Shown: positions 43,200 to 52,356, counted from the first letter of the stretch. The stretch: DNA of 64,000 nucleotides from CAIQPS01 sp963783835 (GCA_963783835.1 CAWAOX010000002.1:1-64000); one strand, 5' to 3'. Numbers and translations: made by a program. Notes: generated by a model not told the origin, from the letters alone.

Positions 43200-44969
43200 A
43201 TGACCGACATGAGAAGAGTGCTGGTGGTCGATCTCACGGCCGCGGCCTCACACGTTGAAGAGCTTGACGCCGAGGGCACTCTCGGCCTGGGCGGAAAAGT
43301 TCTCGGCATCCGCCTGCTCGAGAAGTACCTCGATCCCACGGTCGATCCCCTCTCCCCCGGCAACGTCATCGCCATCACGCCCAGCCTGCTGTCCGCCTAC
43401 GGGATGTACGGGTCCAACCGGTTCGGAGCCTTCAGCAAGAGCCCGCTCACCGGCGCCTGGCTGGAATGCTATTGCGGAGGCACGCTCGCCCGGACGTTTC
43501 GGGAGACGGGCTGGGATGCGCTCGTCGTCCGCGGAGAGGCCGGCTCTCCGGTGCATCTCCACGTGACGGCAGACGGAGCGCAGATCCTGCCGGCCGGCGA
43601 TCTCTGGGGAAAAGACACCCGGGCGACCGAAGACGAGGTGCTCGGCAGGCTGGACAAGCGCTCCTCGGTGCTCTGCATAGGGGTGGGCGGCGAGAACCTG
43701 GTGAAGGTCGCCTCGGTCATGCACGAACACGCTCACACGCTCGGGCGAGGCGGTCTGGGGGCCGTGTTCGGCGCCAAGAGACTGAAGGTCCTGAGCGTGA
43801 CCTCACCCGGCCCTCTCAAGATGGAAGCTCAGCAGCAGTTCGCCGAGAAGCGCCGGGAGGTTGCCAAGATGGCGTCGGAGGCGCCTTCCACCCGCAACTA
43901 CCACCTCTACGGCACTCCTGTGATGGTCGGTCTGGTCAATGAGGCCGGTGCATTCCCGACCGACTTCTTCGCCCAAGGCGTGGCCCCTCACCGACGCACG
44001 CTCGAGGTCGAGCGCTGGAGCGAGTGGTGCACCAGCGAGAGCGACAGTTGCCCGCCCTGCCATCTACACTGCCGCAAGCGCCTGACGCTGACCCAAGGCC
44101 CCGAGGCCGGCCGGGTGATCCACGGCCCCGAGTACGAGACGTTGTACGCCTTCGGCGGCTCCTGCATGGTCGAGCACGCTGTGGATGTGGCCAAGCTCAA
44201 TGAGCGCTGCAACCTTCTGGGGCTGGACACCATGAGCACCGCCAACTTGGTGGCCGTCGCCATCAAGGCCAGGGAACGAGGCCATCGCGCCGAGGGACCC
44301 TTGGCGGGAGATGTCGAGACGATAGGCCACCTCCTCGACGAGATCGGCACCCGGTCGAGCTTTCTCGGAGATACCCTGGCCAAGGGGATGGATTCCGCGC
44401 TGGCCGTGTTCGATATGAAGGAACTGTCGGTCACCAGCAAGGGGTTGGACCCGGCCGGCTACGAGCCGCGCAAGCTCAAAGGGATGGCGCTCAGCTACGC
44501 CTTGAGTCCTCGCGGCGCCTGTCATCTGCGGGCGACCTTCTACAAGCCGGAACTGGGGGGCCTCCTCGACGGCATGGACGACGAGACCTACGTCGAGACG
44601 TATATCGACTGGGAAGATCGGATGCTCCTGCTCGACGGTCTCACGATATGCCGGTTCTATCGCGATCTGCTCAGCTGGGACTTCCTGGCTTCAGCGGCAA
44701 CCCAACTGAACGGGGAGCAGGTCGGCAAACCCGAGCTCGAGCAGCTATCCACCGACACCCTCACCCGAATCCGCCGTCTCAACTTGACCTTCGGGCTCAC
44801 GCCAGCCGACGACACCGTCGCCGAACGGTTCTTCGTCGATTCTACCGACAAGGCGCCCGCCCTCGACAGAGCGGAGCTCCAGCGGCGGGTGAGGATCTAC
44901 TGGGTCAAGCGAGGATGGGGCGAAGACGGCTACGCGTCCGAGGTCGGAGGAGCGCGGAGCGGCGCCTAG
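43200..44969 (+). CDS. Tungsten-type aldehyde:ferredoxin oxidoreductase
   Basis: 589 residues from ATG 43200, with GGGAGG upstream. The N-terminal domain opens RRVLVVDLTAAASHVEELDA, then ALLSAYGMYGSNRFGAFSKS (as SLLSAYGMYG...), the AFOR pterin-binding pattern. 4Fe-4S ligands are CPPCHLHC with a later Cys in GLTICRFYRD. The second pterin-binding domain includes GLDTMSTANLVAVAIKARER and LKGMALSYALSPRGACHLR. The enzyme oxidises aldehydes to acids and reduces ferredoxin, using a bis-pterin tungsten or molybdenum cofactor. It is probably co-transcribed with the GabT-like gene and ends in a four-base convergent overlap with the dehydrogenase. Confidence 0.88.
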   Translation: MTDMRRVLVVDLTAAASHVEELDAEGTLGLGGKVLGIRLLEKYLDPTVDPLSPGNVIAITPSLLSAYGMYGSNRFGAFSKSPLTGAWLECYCGGTLARTFRETGWDALVVRGEAGSPVHLHVTADGAQILPAGDLWGKDTRATEDEVLGRLDKRSSVLCIGVGGENLVKVASVMHEHAHTLGRGGLGAVFGAKRLKVLSVTSPGPLKMEAQQQFAEKRREVAKMASEAPSTRNYHLYGTPVMVGLVNEAGAFPTDFFAQGVAPHRRTLEVERWSEWCTSESDSCPPCHLHCRKRLTLTQGPEAGRVIHGPEYETLYAFGGSCMVEHAVDVAKLNERCNLLGLDTMSTANLVAVAIKARERGHRAEGPLAGDVETIGHLLDEIGTRSSFLGDTLAKGMDSALAVFDMKELSVTSKGLDPAGYEPRKLKGMALSYALSPRGACHLRATFYKPELGGLLDGMDDETYVETYIDWEDRMLLLDGLTICRFYRDLLSWDFLASAATQLNGEQVGKPELEQLSTDTLTRIRRLNLTFGLTPADDTVAERFFVDSTDKAPALDRAELQRRVRIYWVKRGWGEDGYASEVGGARSGA

Positions 44970-45979
44970 TTGCGCCTGCTCACCTCTTCGGCGATCGCCT
45001 CTCCCATGTCGCGCGTGCCCGAGGTGCCGCCCAGGTCGTAGGTGACGCGCCGTCCCTGCCCGATGACCACCCGCACTGCCTCGAAGAGGGCGCGAGAAGC
45101 TTCTGCCTCTCCGAGATAGGCGAGCATGAGAACGGCCGAAAGCACCAGAGCCGTGGGATCTGCCTTGTCGAGCCCGGCGTACTTGGGCGCCGAGCCGTGC
45201 ACCGGCTCGAAGACCGCCATCTGCTCGCCGATGTTCGCGCCCGGGGCCACGCCCAGGCCACCCACCAGGCCGGCACACAGGTCGCTGATGATGTCACCGT
45301 ACAGGTTGGGGCACAGGAGCACGTCGTACAGCTCGGGCTTCTGTACCAACTGCATGCACATGTTGTCGACGATGCGGTCCTCGAACTCTATGTCCGGATA
45401 GCCGGCCGCCACCTCCCGAGCCACCTCAAGGAACAGCCCGTCGGAGAGCTTCATGATGTTCGCCTTGTGCACGGCAGTGACCTTGCGCCGCTTCTCGCGG
45501 CGCGCATAGTCGAAGGCGAACCGGGCGATACGCTCGCTGCCCCGCCTGGTGATGATCTTGATCGACTCGGCCGCGTCGGGGCCTACCATGTGCTCCACCC
45601 CGGCGTACAGGTCCTCGGTGTTCTCGCGTACGATCACCAGGTCGACGTCCTCGTAGCGCGACCGCACGCCGGGGATGCTTATCGCCGGGCGCAGATTCGC
45701 GTAAAGATCCAGTTCTTTGCGCAGGCCCACGTTGACGCTGCGAAAGCCGGACCCCACGGGCGTTGTTATCGGACCTTTGATGGCGACTTTGGTGTCTCTG
45801 ACAGAATCGATGACCGCCTGAGGGAGCGGAGTCCCGTACTTCTCCATGACGTCGGCGCCCGCTTCGACGTCGATCCACTGGATGCGCACGCCGGTCGCCG
45901 CGACTGCCACCTTGGTCGCCGCCATGATCTCGGGGCCGATCCCGTCACCCGGGATGCACGTGACCCTGTACTCCGTCAT
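44966..45979 (-). CDS. Isocitrate/isopropylmalate-family dehydrogenase (NAD-IDH type)
   Basis: 337 residues. VTCIPGDGIGPEIMAATKVA opens the fold; the substrate-loop is TTPVGSGFRSVNVGLRKELD with the Ser/Asn/Arg set, then LRPA, the REN-Tyr pair (VIVRENTEDLYAGVEH), KANIMKLSDGLF and metal Asp residues in NLYGDIISDLCAG. HGSAPKYAG and the late strand suggest NAD. The Ser-Asn pattern fits isocitrate better than isopropylmalate, but homoisocitrate is also possible. It is a single gene, preceded by the CapA-like gene on the same strand. Confidence 0.83.
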   Translation of the reverse strand: MTEYRVTCIPGDGIGPEIMAATKVAVAATGVRIQWIDVEAGADVMEKYGTPLPQAVIDSVRDTKVAIKGPITTPVGSGFRSVNVGLRKELDLYANLRPAISIPGVRSRYEDVDLVIVRENTEDLYAGVEHMVGPDAAESIKIITRRGSERIARFAFDYARREKRRKVTAVHKANIMKLSDGLFLEVAREVAAGYPDIEFEDRIVDNMCMQLVQKPELYDVLLCPNLYGDIISDLCAGLVGGLGVAPGANIGEQMAVFEPVHGSAPKYAGLDKADPTALVLSAVLMLAYLGEAEASRALFEAVRVVIGQGRRVTYDLGGTSGTRDMGEAIAEEVSRRN

Positions 45980-46041
45980 CGATCCTCCTCACGCAGGCAT
46001 GGTTGGAGCATGCTACCGAAGGTCCCCGGCGCAGCGCAAGG

Positions 46042-47367
46042 TCACAGACCGAGATCGGTGGGCGCGAGCGGCGAAATGTTCTCGTCGGGCCGGTACAGCA
46101 AGCCGCGGGCATCGTTCCAGACCTTCGCCATCCTCTGCCTGTCGTCGTCGGTAAGGGGCACATCGGTATCGGGCTCCAGCCCGGGCAACACAGGAAGGAT
46201 ACGGTACTTCGCCGTGTCTTCCCCGGTAACCGCCTGGATGTACAGCGGCAGGTAGCTGACCCCGGTGACGTACGTACGAAGGCCGCGCTTCTCCAGATGG
46301 AGATACGCGACCAGCCCGCTGCCGGAGGAGTCCGGCGGCTGAGCAGAGAGAAAATCGCCAAGGGAGTACGCCACGTATTTGTCCTTTACCCGCCAGCTCG
46401 CGTAGGGCAAGAGGTGGCCGATGGGCTGGACCACACGGGCGTGGCACCCGAGAATCGCGTCCACGCCGCCGTCCTTGAGTATCTGCTCGGAGAGCACCAC
46501 CTGATCCTCGCTCGGCCCCTGCTCGTATTCGGTGCCGTAGTTGAGCATCGCCACGACCACGTCGGCGCCCCAACTCCGCGCCGTCATGGCGTCCTGCCTG
46601 ACGCCGGCGAAATCGAGCATGTTGACCGCGAAGTCCTTATCGTCGGCATCAGGAAGCGTTCCGGCGACCGAGGCCGTGTAGTTGAGAAAGGCCACCTTGA
46701 TGCCCCGGATATCGGCGATCACCGGGGTGTTCCTCTCCTTCTGCGACCGGGAGGTCCCCACGTGCGCCAGCCCGGCCTCATCAAGCCGGTCGAGCGTCCC
46801 CACGACCCCTTCCCACCCCAGGTCGAGGGCATGAGAGTTGGCCGTCGCCACCAGGTCCATCCCCGTCTTCTTGAGCGCGAAGGCCAGTTCCCGGGGGGCA
46901 TTGGCTAGAGGATCCGCGCTGTAGCCTGCTTCCGGCCCTGCGAGTCGGGGCTCGAGCGCCCCCACCGTGTAGTCGGCGTTGTAGAGGTACGGGGCGATGG
47001 GCGCAAGAACCGGGCCGAAGTCGTGGGAGCCGGTCTCGGGATCGCGGACCGATTCCAAGATGGGCATCGAGGCGACGATGTCTCCCACAGCGGCGATGGT
47101 GATCTCGATGGGGGCCGCGGCGGTGGTGGTCGTCGATGAGGTGGGCTCAGGTGGCGCCGGGGGCGGCGCTTCGGTGGTGGTAGTCGTGGTCTCCAATCCG
47201 GGGATGGTGGTAGCCACGACGACCGTGGGGGGCACGGTGATGGTCACACGAGCGTAACCAAGCACAGGCTGCGTGTCTTCGCCCGGCAGAAGGATGAGCG
47301 GCGCACAGAGAGCAACGACCGCGAGGAGGGCGCCCAGTGCTTTCAGCGCGTTTCGCATGTTCTTCAT
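46042..47367 (-). CDS. Exported CapA-type poly-gamma-glutamate/metallophosphatase-like protein
   Basis: 441 residues with a signal peptide (LKALGALLAVVALCAPLILL), a Thr/Pro linker (TTTTTTEAPPPAPPEPTSST) and a CapA (PGA_cap) domain from about residue 90. The domain has IAAVGDIVASMP, FGPVLAPIAPYLYNADYTVG, MDLVATANSHALDLGWEGV, VAMLNYGTEY and LGCHARVVQP. CapA proteins have a calcineurin-like fold and act in capsular or wall glutamate polymers. No capB or capC adjoins, so a stand-alone role at the wall is likely. The linker style is typical of actinobacterial surface proteins. Confidence 0.85.
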   Translation of the reverse strand: MKNMRNALKALGALLAVVALCAPLILLPGEDTQPVLGYARVTITVPPTVVVATTIPGLETTTTTTEAPPPAPPEPTSSTTTTAAAPIEITIAAVGDIVASMPILESVRDPETGSHDFGPVLAPIAPYLYNADYTVGALEPRLAGPEAGYSADPLANAPRELAFALKKTGMDLVATANSHALDLGWEGVVGTLDRLDEAGLAHVGTSRSQKERNTPVIADIRGIKVAFLNYTASVAGTLPDADDKDFAVNMLDFAGVRQDAMTARSWGADVVVAMLNYGTEYEQGPSEDQVVLSEQILKDGGVDAILGCHARVVQPIGHLLPYASWRVKDKYVAYSLGDFLSAQPPDSSGSGLVAYLHLEKRGLRTYVTGVSYLPLYIQAVTGEDTAKYRILPVLPGLEPDTDVPLTDDDRQRMAKVWNDARGLLYRPDENISPLAPTDLGL

Positions 47368-47489
47368 TGTAGCCCCGATCGAACGCCCCGCCTATGCCGC
47401 CCAGCGGTACCGGCGGGCGGGGACGTAGTATCATCTTTGCTTGCTGGAGAAACCGATAGTGATGACAGCGAGAGGACACGGTAGGTTCC

Positions 47490-49592
47490 ATGCTTGAGTC
47501 TCTGCTCTATCCAAAGGCGGTCGCGGTGATGGGGGCGTCCCGCACGCCGGGAAAAGTCGGCTACGCCGTTGTGGCCAACCTTATTCAGGGGGGATTTGAG
47601 GGGGATATCGTTCCGGTCAACCCGTCCGGCGGCGAAATGCTCGGCCACAAGATCTACACGAGCCTGGAGGAGTACGGCAAGCAGATCGACCTGAGTGTTA
47701 TCGCAGTACCGACGGCAGCCGTCAAAGGAGCGGTGACGTCTTCGCTCCGGCAGGGCGCCAAGGCCGTCGTGGTGATCACAGCCGGTTTCAAGGAAGTGGG
47801 CGAGGAAGGGGCGCGCCTCGAACAGGAGATCGCCAATCTGTGCCACTCCTCGGGGGCCCGCATGATGGGCCCGAACTGCCTGGGTCTCATCAACACGCAC
47901 CACAAGATGAACGCTTCCTTCGCCAGCCATATGCCGGCGGTCGGAGGCATATCGGTCGTATCACAGTCGGGCGCTCTCTGCACCGCGATCCTCGACTGGG
48001 CGGCGTCGCGAAAGATGGGTCTGGCGACGCTCACCAGTATCGGTAACAAGGCCGACCTCGACGAGGTCGACTTCCTCGCCGCGTTCGCGGAGGACGAGCG
48101 GACAAAAGTCGTCGTGGGCTACCTGGAGAGCATCGGCGCCGGCGACGAGTTCATCCGGGTGGCCGAATCGGTGGCGGCGATCAAACCGGTGGTGATCCTC
48201 AAAGCCGGCACCACGTCGGCGGGATCGAAGGCCGCGTCCTCACATACGGGTGCGCTGGCCGGCGCGGACATAGCCTACGGAGCGGCGTTCAAGCGGGCCG
48301 GCATCATCCGGGCCGACACCTTCGAGTCGCTGTTCGACTTCGCCGCCGCTCTGGCCATGCAGCCTCTCCCCAAGGGTGACCGCGTGGCTATCATCACCAA
48401 CGCCGGCGGCCCGGGGATCATGACTGCCGACGCCGTCGAGACGAGCGGCATGAAGGTGGCCTCTCTGCATCCCGATATCGCCGAGGACCTCAGGGAGAGA
48501 CTCCCCGCCGCGGCGAGCGTCGGCAACCCCATCGACGTCCTGGGCGACGCCGACCCCGACCGATATGCCATGGCGGTCGAGGCGGCCCAGAGCGACCCGG
48601 CCGTCGACGCGGTCATAGTCATACTCACGCCCCAGGCCATGACCCGGCCGGCCGAGACGGCGCGCGCGATCGCAGCCAAGGCCAACGGACAAAAACCCCT
48701 GCTGGCGAGCTTCATGGGCGGCGCCGACGTGCTGCCCGGCCGTGAGGAACTGGTGGCAGCCAATCTGCCCGACTACCCCTCCCCCGAGCGCGCCGTGGCG
48801 GCCCTCAAGGCCATGCATGACTACGCGTCCTGGCGGCTCCGTCCGCCGCGAATCGTCACCCGCTTCCCGGTCAACCGCCGGCGGGTGGAGCGCATCATCT
48901 CCCGGCAACAGCGGACCGGGCGCCTCTACATAGGCGAAGCCAAGGCCAAGGACATCCTGCGCGCCTACGACTTCATCGTGCCCGATGGCAGGCTTGTCGC
49001 AACGGTCGGCGAAGCGGTCGAAGCGGCGCCCCGTATCGGCTACCCGCTGGCAATGAAGATCGTCTCCCCCGACATCATCCACAAGTCCGACGTGGGCGGG
49101 GTCAAGCTCAACCTCAACAGCCCTCAGGACGTCGCGGACGCCTTCGAGCTGATGATGCTGCGCATAGGCCGTTCGATGCCCGACGCCTTCCTCGAGGGAG
49201 TCTATCTCGAGCGCATGGTGCCGAAGGGCCAGGAGGTGATCCTGGGCATGACCCGGGACCCGCAGTTCGGTCCCATGCTGATGTTCGGCCTGGGCGGCAT
49301 CTTCGTGGAAGTCATGAAAGACGTGACGTTCCACTTGGCCCCCATCACCTCGGCCGAAGCCATGAGCATGCTCATGGGCACCAGGTCGTACAAGCTTCTC
49401 GAGGGTGTCCGCGGACAGGCCGGAGTCAACCTGGCGGCCATCGGCGAGGCGCTGCAGCGCATCAGCCAGCTGGTCACCGACTTCCCGCAGATCGCCGAGC
49501 TCGATATCAACCCCTTCATGGTAGGAAAAATGGGAGAAGATTCTGTCGCGGCCGACGCCCGAATCCAGCTCGCCGCGGGAGGTGTGCTGTGA
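47490..49592 (+). CDS. ADP-forming acyl-CoA synthetase (fused alpha-beta)
   Basis: 700 residues. Domains in order are a CoA-binding Rossmann fold (YPKAVAVMGASRTPGKVGYA), two flavodoxin-like domains with the phosphorylatable His252 in SSHTGALAGADIAYG, and a C-terminal ATP-grasp (about 480-700) with GYPLAMKIVSPDIIHKSDVG and LERMVPKGQEVILGMTRDPQ. It makes ATP from acyl-CoA, ADP and phosphate. The C-terminal domain also appears in protein acetyltransferases of the Pat type, but here that GNAT part is on the next gene. The stop overlaps the next start as GTGA, so the two are translationally coupled. Confidence 0.9.
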   Translation: MLESLLYPKAVAVMGASRTPGKVGYAVVANLIQGGFEGDIVPVNPSGGEMLGHKIYTSLEEYGKQIDLSVIAVPTAAVKGAVTSSLRQGAKAVVVITAGFKEVGEEGARLEQEIANLCHSSGARMMGPNCLGLINTHHKMNASFASHMPAVGGISVVSQSGALCTAILDWAASRKMGLATLTSIGNKADLDEVDFLAAFAEDERTKVVVGYLESIGAGDEFIRVAESVAAIKPVVILKAGTTSAGSKAASSHTGALAGADIAYGAAFKRAGIIRADTFESLFDFAAALAMQPLPKGDRVAIITNAGGPGIMTADAVETSGMKVASLHPDIAEDLRERLPAAASVGNPIDVLGDADPDRYAMAVEAAQSDPAVDAVIVILTPQAMTRPAETARAIAAKANGQKPLLASFMGGADVLPGREELVAANLPDYPSPERAVAALKAMHDYASWRLRPPRIVTRFPVNRRRVERIISRQQRTGRLYIGEAKAKDILRAYDFIVPDGRLVATVGEAVEAAPRIGYPLAMKIVSPDIIHKSDVGGVKLNLNSPQDVADAFELMMLRIGRSMPDAFLEGVYLERMVPKGQEVILGMTRDPQFGPMLMFGLGGIFVEVMKDVTFHLAPITSAEAMSMLMGTRSYKLLEGVRGQAGVNLAAIGEALQRISQLVTDFPQIAELDINPFMVGKMGEDSVAADARIQLAAGGVL

Positions 49593-51502
49593 GCCCCGAG
49601 ATGCTCGACTACGATAGTGACTGGCAGAGCAGGTATCACGACATGATCATGACCGCCGAACAGGCGGCGGCAAAGATCCGGCCCGGGCAAAGGGTGTTCA
49701 TAGGTACCGGAGGCGCGCAACCCCTTCACCTCGTCCAGGCTCTGGTGGCAAGGCACAGGGAGCTGGCCGACACCGAGGTCCTTCACTCATTGACTCTGGG
49801 CGAAGCGCCGTACGCGTTCAAGGAGCTTGCGGACAATTTCCTGGTCAACACGTTCTTCATCTCCTCGAACGTGCGGGAGATGATCCAGCAGGGTTATGGG
49901 GAGTACACGCCCATCTCGCTGTTCGACATCCCCGCCCTGTTCGAGAGCGGCCGGATGCCACTGGACGTAGCCCTGATCCAGGTGACGCCCCCCGACCATC
50001 AGGGGCGCTGCAGCCTGGGCATCTCCGTCGACATCGTGAAGGCGGCCGCGGCCAACGCCGGCCTGGTCATCGCCCAGGTGAACCCGCAGATGCCGTGGAC
50101 CTTGGGCGACAGCTTCGTCAGCATCTGGGACCTCGACATCCTGGTCCCGGTCGACGAGCCGCTCATCGAGACCGGCGACTACGCTTTCACCGACAACGTC
50201 CGATCAGGAGAGGTGGCCACCGAGGCGGCCGACCGTACCCGGGCCATCGGCGAGTACATCGCCTCGCTCGTGGAAGACGGTTCGACGCTCGAGGTGGGTA
50301 TAGGCCGTATCCCCCACGGGGTGGTCGAGTTTCTCATGGACAAGAAGGACCTCGGGATCCACACCGAGGTCGTCACCGACGCCATCATCGACCTTGTCGA
50401 AGCCGGAGTGATCACCGGCGCGCGGAAGGCGACCGACCGGGGCAAGATCGTCACCAGCTTCGCCATGGGGACCAAGAGACTGTACGACTACGTGGACAAC
50501 AACCCCGTGTTCTCGTTCAACCCCACCGAGTACACGAACGACCCCTACGTGATCGGTAAGCAGAACAAGATGGTGGCCATCAACACCGCTCTCGAGATCG
50601 ACCTGACCGGCCAGGTCTGTTCGGATTCTCTCGGGACGCGGTTCTACTCCGGCATCGGCGGCCAGGCCGACTTCAACCTCGGCGCCGGCCGCTCTCAGGA
50701 TGGACGCGCCATCATCGCCCTGCCGTCGACCGCGGAGAAGGGCACGAAGTCGAGGATCGTCGCGTCTCTCGCGCCGGGAGCCGGCGTCGTGACCACCCGG
50801 GGCTACGTCCACTACGTGGTGACCGAGTACGGCATCGCCTACCTGCACGGCAAGAGCGTCCAGGAACGCGCTATGGCCCTCATCACCATCGCCCACCCCG
50901 ATTTTCGGGAGGAGTTGCTGTCCAAGGCCGTGGAGTACAAATGGGTGCGCCCGGAGATGGCCGACGTGGAAGGCCGCCTGTTTGTGGGCCCCAAGGAAGC
51001 CCGGACCACCATGCTTCTCGACGACGGGACGCTGGTCAGCTTCCGCTCGATGCAACCCACCGACGAGAAAGAAACGAAAGACCTCTTCTACTCGCTCTCC
51101 CAGGAGACCGTCTACTACCGCTATATGTCGCACATGAAGCGGATCCCGAGGAAGCAGCTACAGAACTTCGTCTACGTCGACCACCGCACCGAAGTCGCGG
51201 TCGTGGGCACCGTGCCTGAGGCCCACGGCGAAGACATCATCGCCATCGGCCGCTACTATCTGGATCAGAAGACCAACCGGGCGGAGGTCGCCTTCGTGGT
51301 CCGGGACGACTGGCAGATGCAGGGCATCGGCGGCTTCATCATGAAACACCTGGGCACTATCGCGAAGCGGAACGGGATCTCGGGCTTCACCGCTGAGGTC
51401 ATGCGCGACAACAAGGCCATGCAGGCGGTCATCAACCACAGCGGGATGAAGGTCCGGAGCAGTCTGAACGACGGGGTGTTCCACTTCGAAATGGACTTCT
51501 GA
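49589..51502 (+). CDS. Acetyl-CoA hydrolase/CoA-transferase fused to GNAT acetyltransferase
   Basis: 637 residues from GTG 49589. Residues 20-440 are an acetyl-CoA hydrolase/transferase: RVFIGTGGAQPLHLVQALVA, ISVDIVKAAAANAGLVIAQV, LEVGIGRIPHG, TEVVTDAIIDL, GIGGQADF and VTTRGYVHYVVTEYGIAYL. Residues about 480-637 are a GNAT domain (VSFRSMQPTDEKETKDLFYS; YYRYMSHMKRIPR; FVVRDDWQMQGIGGFIMKHL, the acetyl-CoA loop; GFTAEVMRDNKAM). The pairing resembles the Pat architecture, with a CoA-transferase in place of the synthetase-like regulatory domain. Together with the coupled synthetase, it suggests acyl-CoA energy conservation with protein lysine acylation as feedback. That regulatory idea is inference. 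Confidence 0.87.
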   Translation: MSPEMLDYDSDWQSRYHDMIMTAEQAAAKIRPGQRVFIGTGGAQPLHLVQALVARHRELADTEVLHSLTLGEAPYAFKELADNFLVNTFFISSNVREMIQQGYGEYTPISLFDIPALFESGRMPLDVALIQVTPPDHQGRCSLGISVDIVKAAAANAGLVIAQVNPQMPWTLGDSFVSIWDLDILVPVDEPLIETGDYAFTDNVRSGEVATEAADRTRAIGEYIASLVEDGSTLEVGIGRIPHGVVEFLMDKKDLGIHTEVVTDAIIDLVEAGVITGARKATDRGKIVTSFAMGTKRLYDYVDNNPVFSFNPTEYTNDPYVIGKQNKMVAINTALEIDLTGQVCSDSLGTRFYSGIGGQADFNLGAGRSQDGRAIIALPSTAEKGTKSRIVASLAPGAGVVTTRGYVHYVVTEYGIAYLHGKSVQERAMALITIAHPDFREELLSKAVEYKWVRPEMADVEGRLFVGPKEARTTMLLDDGTLVSFRSMQPTDEKETKDLFYSLSQETVYYRYMSHMKRIPRKQLQNFVYVDHRTEVAVVGTVPEAHGEDIIAIGRYYLDQKTNRAEVAFVVRDDWQMQGIGGFIMKHLGTIAKRNGISGFTAEVMRDNKAMQAVINHSGMKVRSSLNDGVFHFEMDF

Positions 51503-51505
51503 GAG

Positions 51506-51586
51506 GCGAGGGGCCAAATGGGTTCCCCTCCGGCTGCGCACAAAAGCCTGTGCGACTCCTCCCCGGGCACCCATTTGGCCCCTCGC
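51506..51586. repeat. Long perfect inverted repeat with inner hairpin
   Basis: GCGAGGGGCCAAATGGGT (51506-51523) is the exact reverse complement of 51569-51586. The 45-base interior contains a further CGCAC/GTGCG pairing. It begins three bases after the CoA-transferase stop. It can be a terminator, but the long arms and structured loop are unusual and there is no U tract. The rest of 51587-51692 is featureless. Confidence 0.7.
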
Positions 51587-51692
51587 GTTCCGCTTCGGTG
51601 GGAGGGTTGGCCGCTACTGGCCGGGTGAAACACCTAGTCTTGAGCGGCCTAGACCTAGCCGGCAGTGCGGCGATCGGGGCCGAGGTCGCCTG

Positions 51693-52208
51693 CTAGAAGA
51701 AGGTCTCGCGCTCTATTCCCAGCGCCTCAGCTGCCTGGGCCATCACGCGGTCGGCGGTGGCCAGGGTGGCTATGCCCGACGAGCGCATGACGCCGAGATG
51801 CAGCGCGTCCAGGGTGCAGAGGGGAATGCCGGGGTGCGCGCCCAGTAGCGATTCGGCGATGAGGAACGACTCGACGGTGTGCGGCAGGAGCACGAGGTGG
51901 CCCATCGCGATATCGCCTTCGAACGTCGCGATCACCCTCCCCTGAATCTCCGCATCGATGCAGCCCTCGCGTTTGCGCCTGGCGAGGATCGACCTCATCT
52001 CCGCCTTGGTGAGAAGACTTATGTATACCGGGCAGACTCGGCGGAGGTACTCCTCCACGTCGTCGGACCGCGATTCGGCCACATACCACTTCGCGAGGGC
52101 GCTCGTGTCGAAGTAGACGCTCGTAGCGCTAGCCTCTCTCCCGATCTTCCCGGATAAGTACCTCGCTTGGGACGTCCTGGTACGGCATGCCGGCCCGCAG
52201 GTCCGCAT
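51693..52208 (-). CDS. PIN-domain toxin (VapC-like), unusual start
   Basis: Up to 171 residues. The PIN fold starts at SVYFDTSALAKWYVAESRSD. Acidic residues are in FDTSALAK (first Asp), LTKAEMRS (Glu), TLDALHLG (Asp) and ATADRVM (Asp), the four-residue nuclease set. The conserved domain starts near 52118, right after the antitoxin stop. No ATG, GTG or TTG occurs in frame between the ATG at 52208 (inside the antitoxin gene) and that motif. Either translation begins at 52208, a rare codon is used, or a base is wrong. It probably cleaves tRNA or rRNA and is neutralised by the upstream antitoxin. Confidence 0.78.
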   Translation of the reverse strand: MRTCGPACRTRTSQARYLSGKIGREASATSVYFDTSALAKWYVAESRSDDVEEYLRRVCPVYISLLTKAEMRSILARRKREGCIDAEIQGRVIATFEGDIAMGHLVLLPHTVESFLIAESLLGAHPGIPLCTLDALHLGVMRSSGIATLATADRVMAQAAEALGIERETFF

Positions 52209-52356
52209 GGCTGGGAGCCGAGCGGCACGAATCGACGGGCGTGACTCTCGCGAGCGCGCGCCCGTGGCGGGTCACGAGGATCTCCTGCTCCTTCTTCACG
52301 ATCTCGTCAAGCGCGGAGAGGGACTCTCGGAATTCTCTGATCGACATCGTGCGCAT
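52129..52356 (-). CDS. Phd/YefM-family antitoxin
   Basis: 75 residues. MSIREFRESLSALDEIVKKE followed by QEILVTRHGRALARVTPV is the Phd/YefM DNA-binding fold. The C-terminal VLIREDRERG tail binds the toxin. GAGGGG lies four bases before the ATG at 52356. It is the first gene of the toxin-antitoxin pair and is expected to autorepress the operon. Its promoter and that of the divergent M28 peptidase lie in 52357-52506. Confidence 0.82.
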   Translation of the reverse strand: MRTMSIREFRESLSALDEIVKKEQEILVTRHGRALARVTPVDSCRSAPSHADLRAGMPYQDVPSEVLIREDRERG

